The notes beneath the pieces were generated by a model that saw nothing but the letters and a program-made list of their open reading frames with translations, made no database searches and had not been told where the DNA came from. Of a DNA stretch of 64,000 nucleotides, positions 56,766 through 64,000 are shown piece after piece. Location: NCBI GenBank assembly GCA_951213105.1, contig OX578135.1, forward strand, positions 166,523,989-166,587,988, read 5' to 3'. Each line of letters begins with the position of its first letter. Positions within the stretch are counted from its first letter, which is position 1. Origin of the DNA: Amaurobius ferox. Taxonomy: Eukaryota > Arthropoda > Arachnida > Araneae > Amaurobiidae. A program made the translations under genes and the position numbers.

Positions 56766-57393
56766 ACTTTCCCTGCAATACATGGTAATGTATAGGGAAA
56801 GTATTGGAATCATGTTGAAAATCGCAACTCGAGATTTCGATGGATCTACACGTTTTGGGACGGATCTATACGTGTGTGTATGTCTGTTTGTCTGCTGTGC
56901 AATGTATGTATCCATTCTAACACACTTATTGACCGAATTTCACAAAATTTGGTAGATTAGTCCCTTGTTGGTTACCCTGGTGCTGATTACATTTTGGTAC
57001 TATTTGAAAAATAAAGGAACCAGCCTTTTTTGCGAAATGGCCCGCAAAAATTGTCAAAATCTAAAATAAAAGAGTACGTATGCCCAAATATATCCATTAA
57101 ATGCTTGTTTTATACGTAATTTTTGACGATGAAAAGAACAAGTCCAACCCCATTACTCTAGGAATAGCTGTTTTCGAGATATTTAGGTTCTTTCCCATTT
57201 TCGCTACACCAGCTTTGAAAATAAGCCCAGTTACCAAATGAAAACGAAAATTGAATTGAAAGTGGAAATTCAGTGTAAGTTATAATCATGGGTATTATTT
57301 AGTGCAATTAATTTCAATTTAATGAATTATTGAAGAAATTAACTGAAAGGGAATATGAGTCTGCAGGGAAAGTCATGTACTGCCCACATTAGA
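56766..57393 (-). mobile_element. Helitron-like element, subfamily 1, shortened
   Basis: Hairpin at the left (ACTTTCCCTGCAATACATGG), terminal CACATTAGA at the right. It has one of the two internal TTGCGGGCCATTT blocks only. Confidence 0.7.
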
Positions 57394-57411
57394 GTTTTAC
57401 TCTGTTTCAAC

Positions 57412-58669
57412 TATGGAGGTAAAGATAAGGAGTTAAAACTCTACTGGAGAAATTGCCAATACCATATGAGACAATAATTCCAGTGGCAATTAGCTAAAGT
57501 AAGCGTCCCTGCATTGCATGTATTTCTATGGTGAAAGACTTAAAATATTTATTTAAACTGTCAATTTTGTAGAAATAAATTAGTAGCGCATTGCAAATTA
57601 GAACTGCAACAATAAGGAATATTCCTAAGTATTCAAAATTATTTTACCTTTCAATTGATTTTTATTGCCTTATATTCTGAATTCTGTCCTACAACTGTGA
57701 AAGAATACTGATTAATTATACTGATAACTAATGAATCGTAATTAAAAAAATCTGATGTGGGCAGCACATAACTTTCCCTGCAAACTTATATTCACGTTCT
57801 GTTTATTTTAATTAAATATAATTCACTTTTAATTCAATTTTCGTTTTTATTTGATAACTGCACTTATTGTCAAAGGTGACGTAGAGAAAATGCAAAAAAA
57901 GTAAAATATCTCGAGAACGGATAGTCCTAATATAATGGGGTTGGTCTTAGTCTTTTCTTCGTTAAAAATTATGTATAAAACAAGCATTTAATGAATATAT
58001 TTGAGCATACGTAGCTTTTTATTTTACATTTTGACGACTTTTGCGGGCCATTTTGAGAAAAAAGGCAGGTTGTTTTTTTCAGAATCGTACAAAAATTTAA
58101 TCAGCCCGAGGGTAACTCACAAGCGACTTATTTACCGTATTTTATGAAATTCGGTTCATTAGTTTTCCAGCTAGAGTGGATACAGACAATTTTTGCGGGC
58201 CATTTTCTCAAAAAAAGGCGGGGTCTTTTATCCCGAATCGTACTATAAACTAATCAGCACCAGGATCACACTCAAGTGATTTATCTACCAAATTTTATGA
58301 AATTCGGTCCATTAGTTTTTGAGTTGGAGTGGATATATACATTGCACAGACAGACACACACACAGACGTCACGCTAAAAATAGTTTTACCGTATTCTACA
58401 GATCTCGAAACGTGTAGATCCGTCGAAAACTCAAGTTGCAATTTTCGGCATGATTCCAATACTTTCCCTATACATTATTATGTATTGCAGGGAAAGTAAA
58501 ATGAATAATCAAAAATAACATATACTCAATACTATGCCTCTTTATTGTGTCAAATGGAAACAAAGGGTGTTTTACTAAAATTAGCGACACCTATATATAA
58601 TTCCCGAAGCGTTATGGCATTTTCAAGCGTTTCATCCGTAGGAGTTTTATCTTCTGTCTAACACCATGG
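57412..58669 (-). mobile_element. MITE family 3, copy 3, split by a Helitron-like element
   Basis: Inverted relative to copies 1 and 2: starts ATGGAGGTAAAGATAAGGAG and ends CTAACACCATGG. Insert at 57751-58497. Confidence 0.7.
57751..58497 (+). mobile_element. Helitron-like element, subfamily 1
   Basis: TCTGATGTGGGCAGCACATA start, two internal TTGCGGGCCATTTT blocks, (CA)n at 58345-58362, hairpin end. Inserted in the T/A-run of MITE family 3 within about 10 bp of the site used in copy 1 and in the same relative orientation. Confidence 0.75.
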
Positions 58670-59080
58670 TTTAAATAAACAATTACCGTAATTGATTTGA
58701 TCTATTAAAAAATGCAATCCGATAAAATTTATATTTAGGTACATTTCTTTATTATTTAAATCGAAAAAGATTTAATAAAAATCGTCTGTGCACACATGCA
58801 TTGGATTTAATTCCGTTGGTAAGTATGATATATTTTTCTTCAAGTAGATTTCAGGGAAAATATCGTCTGCATAATGCTATTTCTATGGAATGTTATTTTT
58901 ATTAACACCTCGACAACTCCAGATTCTAGAAACTTGAAACATGTACTCAAAGTGGGGATATTCTAAGGCTACCCACGAAATTTCATGAAATTCCGTGCAG
59001 CCGATCTCCCGTGATGATAACTCACGCACACACAATTATTTTGAATTTTATTTATATAGATTAACTGATAGATGAAAAAA
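58670..59080. other. Unannotated stretch
   Basis: AT-rich; contains CGTGCAGCCGATCTCCCGTG at about 58993 and ends TTATATAGATT, a sequence style also seen near 56440 (repeat fragment). No gene supported. Confidence 0.4.
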
Positions 59081-61598
59081 TCTGATGTGGGCAGCACATG
59101 ACTTTCCTTGCAGACTTATATCCACGCTCTCGTTATTTTAATTAAATTTAATTCACTTTTAATTCAATTTTCGTTCTCATTTGGTAACTGGACTTATTTT
59201 CAAAGGTGGCGTAGAGAAAATATGAAAAAACTAAAATATCTCGAGAACGGCTAGTCCTAGTGTAATGGGGTTGATCTTATTCTTTTCTTCGTTAAAAATT
59301 ACGAATAAAACAAGCTTCTACTGGATATATTTGAGCATACGTAGTTTTTTATTTTAGATTTTGACGATTTTTGCGGGCCATTTTACAAAAAAAGGCAGGT
59401 TATTTCTTTCTGAATCGTATCAAAATCTAATCAGCACCAGGGTAACCCACAACAGGCTTATCTACCAAATTTTGTGAAATTCGGTCCATTAGGTTTTCAG
59501 CTAGAGTGGATACAGACTTTTGCGGGCCATTTCGCAAAAAGAGGCGGGTTCTTTATCCCGAATCGTACCCAAAACTAATCAGCACCAGATTCGCCCACAA
59601 GTGATTTACCTACCAAATTTTATAATATTCGGTCCATTAGTTTTTTAGTTAGAGTGGATACAAAATCTGCACAGACAGACAGACACACAGACAGACACAC
59701 ACACAGACGTCACGCTGAAAATATTTTTTTCGTATTTTAGAGGTCTTGAAACGTGTAGATCCGTCGAAAACTCGAGTTGCGATTTTCGGCATGATTCCAA
59801 TACTTTCCCTATACATTACCATGTATTGCAGGGAAAGTAAAAATCGGATGTGGGAGCACATGACTTTCTCTGCAGACTTATATCTACGTTCTCTGTATTT
59901 TAATTAAATTTAATTCATTTTTAATTCAATTTTCGTCCTCATTTGATAACTGGACTTCTTTTCAAAGGTGGCGTGGAGAAAATACGAAAAATAATAATTT
60001 ATCTCGAGAACGGCTCGTCCTAGTGTAATGGGGTTGGTCTTATTCTTTTCTTAGTTAAAAATTAAGTATTAAACAAGCATTTAATGGATATATTTGAGCA
60101 TACGCAGCTTTTTAGTTTAGATTTTGACAATTTTTGAGTGCCATTTTGCAAAAAAAGGCAGTTTATTTTTTTCCGAATTGTACCAAAATCTAATCAGCAC
60201 CAGGGTGGTCTATATGTGACTCATCTACCGAATTTTGTGAAATTCCGTCCATTAGTTTTTCAGCTAGAGTGGATACAAACTTTTACGGTCAATTTTGCAG
60301 TAAAAGGCGGGTTCTTTTATCCCGAATCGCACCCAAAACTAATCAGCACCAGGCTCGCCCACAAGTGACTTATCTATCAAATTTTGTGAAATTCGGTCTA
60401 TTAGTTTTTTAGTTAGAGTGGGTATAAAATCTGCACAGACAGACAGACAGGCACAGACAGACAGACACACAGACACACACACAGACGTCACGCTAAAAAT
60501 AGTTTTTTCGTATTCTAGAGGTCTCGAAACGTGTAGATCCGTCGAAAACTCGAGTTGCGATTTTCGGCATGATTCCAATACTTTCCCTATACATTACCAT
60601 GTATTGCAGGGAAAGTAAAAATCTGATGTGGGCAGCACATGACTTTCCCTGCAGACCTATATTAACGTTCTCTATATTTTAATTAAATTTATTTCACTTT
60701 TAATTCAATTTTCGTTTTTATTCGGTAACCGGACTTATTTTCAAAGGTGGCGTAGAGAAAATACGGAAAACTAAAATATCTCGAGAACGGCTAGACCTAG
60801 TGTAATGGAGTTGGTCTTATTATTTTCGTCGTTAAAAATTACGTATTAAACAAGCATTTAATGGATATATTTAAGTATACCTAGTTCTTTAGTTTAGAAT
60901 TTGACGATTTTTGTTTTCAAAGGTGGAGTAGGAAAAGTACGAAAAACTAAAATATCTCGAGAACGGCTGGTCCTAGTGTAATGGGTTTGGTCTTATTCTT
61001 TTCGTCGTTAAAAATTACGTATTAAACGTGCATTTAATGGATATATTTGAGTATACCTAGTTCTTTAGTTTAGAATTTGACGATTTTTGCGGGCCATTTT
61101 GCAAAAAAAGGTATTTTTTCCGTATCGTACCAAAATCTAATCAGCACCAATGTGATCCATAAGTGACTCATGTACCGAATTTTGTGAAATTTGGTCTATT
61201 AGTTTTTCAGTTAGAGTGGATACAAGCTTTTGCGTGCCATTTCGCAAAAAAAGGCGGGTTCTTTTATCCCAAATCGTACCCAAAACTAATCAGCACCAGA
61301 CTCGCTCACAAGTGACTTATCTATCAAATTTTGTGAAATTCGGTTCATTAGTTTTTTAGTTAGAGTGGATACAAAATCTGCACAGACAGACAGACAGACA
61401 TACATACAGACACACAGACAGACAGACACACAGACACACAGACACACACACACACACACACACAGACATCGCGCTAAAAATGTTTTTTTTTGTATTCTAG
61501 AGGTCTCGAAACGTGTAGATACGTCGAAAACTCGAGTTGTGATTTTCGGCATGATTCCAATACTTTCCCTATACATTACCATATATTGCAGGGAAAGT
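59081..61598 (+). mobile_element. Head-to-tail array of three Helitron-like elements
   Basis: Units 59081-59838, 59844-60616 and 60622-61598, each starting TCTGATGTGGG or TCGGATGTGGG and ending in the hairpin ...GGAAAGT, with only AAAAA between units. The third unit has an internal duplication of about 150 bp at 60900-61080 (CTAAAATATCTCGAGAACGG repeated). Confidence 0.8.
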
Positions 61599-62103
61599 GA
61601 AGAGGTAAAGGTATAGAGTAGGTATAGAGGGTAATCATTGATTGCTTCGTGATATTCAATTTCGCCTTGCTTCGAAGTATTGTAAGTTTTCTTTAACGAT
61701 ACGGGAAAACAATAACTTATACAGATTGGGAAAATTGGATAAAATTTTAATTAGTAAACAGAAATATATATATGTCAGAGATAAATATACTGTCTGCTAA
61801 ATACCGTATATGGATACTACCTATGCATTGCATACTTAATTTCAGCAAAAATATGGACATTTTCCATAATATGTTTATTGTTAGTATATGAGGTTGAAAT
61901 TTCGCGTCATATTATTCCGAAATAATTACTCATACAAAAGGAGTTGCGTTCCATCCTAAAATTGGCGCATTCCCAGCTGACGTGGAATATGAAACGACGA
62001 TGTCGAGGAATTTATTGGACTAAACTTATGATTTTCTGTTTCAACACGGAATATGAATTGTATATGGAAAACTCGAGTACAGCACCCCCACTCGCTATAT
62101 TTT
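61599..62103. repeat. Repeat shared with 51500-52065
   Basis: 61790-62045 aligns with 51690-51960 (GTCTGCTAAATA, GGACATTTTCC, AATAATTACTC, TTCCATCCTAAAATTGGCG). Non-coding. Confidence 0.55.
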
Positions 62104-63200
62104 ACTTTCCCTGCAATACATGGTAATGCATAGTATTGCCCTTACAGCAAAGATCGTCACATGTGTGACAGTGACGTTGTAGTCACGTGACACGTGGGTC
62201 ACAATGTGACATCATACTTGTGACGTCTATGCGACGTTACGTATTAGTCACTTCATTGTGACTATATTCTGTGACGTTTCCACAATTTAATTAACACGTA
62301 GCAATGTGACGACATTACAATGGCAATTACAATGTGACGTCACAAACAAGTTAATATGCGACGTCACAAACGACCATGAAAATGACTAAAATGACTTCGC
62401 TGTGACCTCAATATGACATTGCCTAGACGTACTGCGACGTCTTGTGACGTTCCAAAGTCACAGTGGGACGTAAATTTTACGTCACTGTGAAAAAAAAATG
62501 CTGTTAGGGTGGAATCGTGTCGAAAATCGCAATTCGAGTTTTCGACGGATCTACGCATTTTAGGACTTCTACTAAACTAAAAAACTATTTTTAGCGGGAC
62601 GTCTGTGTGTGTGTGTCTGTCTGTCTGCGCAATGTATGTATCCACTCTAATTCAAAAACTAATGGATCAAATTTCATAAAATTTAATACGCAAGTCACTT
62701 GTGGGTGACCTTAACGCTGATTAGATTTTGGTACGATTCGGGATATAGGAACTATCCTTGTTTTGCAAAATGACCCACAAAAATTTTATGTATTCACCCT
62801 AGCTGAAAAACTAACGGACCAAATTTCCCTAAATTTGGCATATAAATCACTTGATACGATTAGGGAAAAAACGAACCTGCCTCTTTCGTATGCTTAAATG
62901 TATTCATTAAATATTTGTTTTATACGTAACTTTTGACGATGAAAGTAATAAGACCAACCGCATTACTTTAGAACTAGCCGTTCCTGAGATATTTCAGTTT
63001 TTCATACTTTTACTACGTCACCTTTAAATACGCCCAGCTACCAAATGAAAACGGAAGCTGATATAAAAGTGTAAATTCAGTGTAATTTTAAATAATTATG
63101 CGTGTTATTTCATGCAATAAAACTCAATTTAATGAATTAAAGAAATAAAAAGAAAACGGATTCGAGTCTATAGGGAAAGTCATGTACTGCCCGCATCAGA
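62104..63200 (-). mobile_element. Helitron-like element, subfamily 1, split by the CRE-rich MITE
   Basis: Hairpin ACTTTCCCTGCAATACATGG at the left, interrupted at 62139 by the MITE; resumes at 62510 with GGAATCGTGTCGAAAATCGC and ends GCCCGCATCAGA at 63200. Confidence 0.75.
62139..62509. mobile_element. CRE-motif-rich MITE, copy 2
   Basis: Reverse-complement copy of 921-1293, with ends CCCTTACAGC and GCTGTTAGGG. It inserted into the stem of the Helitron-like hairpin (AGTATTG / TGGAATC), so it is younger than that element. Internal ACGTCA/TGACGT words are largely conserved between the copies. Confidence 0.85.
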
Positions 63201-63810
63201 TTTTTGGTATTGCCACCTTCTAAAACCTTCAGTACTGGCCCTCGTAGGTGTTTTCACTATCATGTGAATTCTAATTTAATTATTTAGTTCCATTGTACAT
63301 TTCACTTTCCCTATATGTTTAATGAACTGGAAAAATGTAGTCACGGAATCCAAAATTCAAATTGTTAAAGAAGACAATTAATAATATAAACACCTTGATT
63401 TATCTGTCTGTTTATCTATCTATCTCTGGGTAATGCAGCTACAAAATGTAGCCAAACGTGTTTCAATCACGGATAAATATTTCATTTAAACGAAGGTGTT
63501 TATATTATTAATACTAACCCAGACCATCAGCATTTTCATAACTCTCCACATGTACATACAATATTTTCGATCACTCATGGACTTTCCACGTTTACTGCTG
63601 CTTGAATTCAGTGTTCGTATTAAAAACCGGAGCGTTCTTCTTAGGTAACTAAATTTTGTGAATGCGGTTCGTTTTTTTTTTCTTTTCTTCTTATTTTTTC
63701 CTTTGAGTGGCGTCAGCAGATTTAAATTTATACTTAAAAAGATTGATACCCTCCGCCCCTCAGTTTTTGACATACAAAACAAATTTTAGGTCACAAACGT
63801 GTTGGCCAAT
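63201..63810. other. Unannotated stretch
   Basis: A direct repeat around TAATATAAACACCTT and its inverse (GGTGTTTATATTATTAATA) lies at 63382 and 63496, forming a possible stem of about 17 bp. A TTTTAG acceptor-like site at about 63789 precedes the open frame below. Confidence 0.4.
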
Positions 63811-63994
63811 GGAAAATGAAGAGGATAGAAGAGAAAAGAAACGTCGGTTAAACAGAGAAAGAGTGAGAAGATGGCGAGCACGTCAAAGTCAAGAACGAAA
63901 AGAAAAGGTCGAAGCATATAGGCTGCAAATTGAGCAGAAAACTCTACAGCAATCTCAAATCCATCGCCAAATTGATAGAAATGACGCCAAATAG
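63811..63994 (+). CDS. Basic, Arg-rich fragment (unknown, near window edge)
   Basis: ATG at 63811 opens MENEEDRREKKRRLNRERVR and continues WRARQSQERKEKVEAYRLQI to a stop at 63992. Very basic and strongly helical or coiled-coil in character. Similar RARQSxE-type basic tracts occur in some transposon-encoded proteins, but I cannot name the family. The frame ends close to the window edge, so it could be a first coding piece of a longer, broken gene. Confidence 0.35.
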
Positions 63995-64000
63995 GAGGTA

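Overview
This is a eukaryotic, almost certainly arthropod, genomic window: AT-rich, with GT-AG introns, Pol II-type promoters, Tc1/mariner, LINE, SINE, hAT-like and rolling-circle-like repeats, and no intact ordinary host gene that I can recognise. A spider or other chelicerate would fit the repeat content, but the sequence alone does not settle the species. Nearly everything here is mobile DNA in several nested layers.

The most important object is a 12.7 kb element at 15065-27783. It has Polinton/Maverick hallmarks: a perfect 6-bp target duplication (AACATC on both sides), termini reading AG...CT, and terminal inverted repeats (TIRs) of about 2.1 and 2.3 kb. Its gene content is not that of a normal Polinton. 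I see only (a) a spliced gene for four C2H2 zinc fingers fused to a protein-primed-type family B DNA polymerase, carrying one frameshift in an A7 run, and (b) a divergent intronless gene whose 500-residue product joins an AlkB-like 2-oxoglutarate/Fe(II) dioxygenase to a PC4-like single-strand-DNA-binding domain. Between them lies an iteron-like array of CTTATCG/CACATG units. A TATA promoter and two small phase-0 exons just inside the left TIR could supply an alternative start for the polymerase, with the AlkB gene nested in the resulting intron. Both TIRs carry an outward-facing tRNA-like Pol III box A/box B unit. No integrase, packaging ATPase, protease or capsid gene was found.

Region by region. 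1-5.1 kb: a CRE-motif-rich MITE, a tandem repeat, and two SINE copies, one interrupted by a small 8-bp-TSD MITE. 5.8-14.8 kb: one broken arthropod gene (family motif GERFHQDI) split into three by a full-length LINE (6091-12426, flanked by a near-perfect target duplication) and a Helitron-like element; the LINE 3' part is in turn invaded by a mariner-like element and by a SINE whose head is 5S rRNA plus a tRNA-like segment. 15.1-27.8 kb: the Polinton-like element. 27.8-34.9 kb: two LINE fragments, a T-rich tract, and a hAT-like MITE carrying a Helitron-like insert. 34.9-51.3 kb: a tandem duplication (about 9.1 and 7.2 kb) containing a Tc1 element, a reverse-transcriptase fragment whose catalytic segment has become a GA-linked satellite, SINEs, Helitron-like pairs and a TATGTTAGTG minisatellite. 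51.3-64 kb: three copies of one MITE, two of which carry Helitron-like insertions at almost the same site, a head-to-tail triple array, and a second copy of the CRE-rich MITE.

Coordinates of genes, TIRs and target duplications were read directly. Family names rest on motif recognition without database searches and carry matching confidence.
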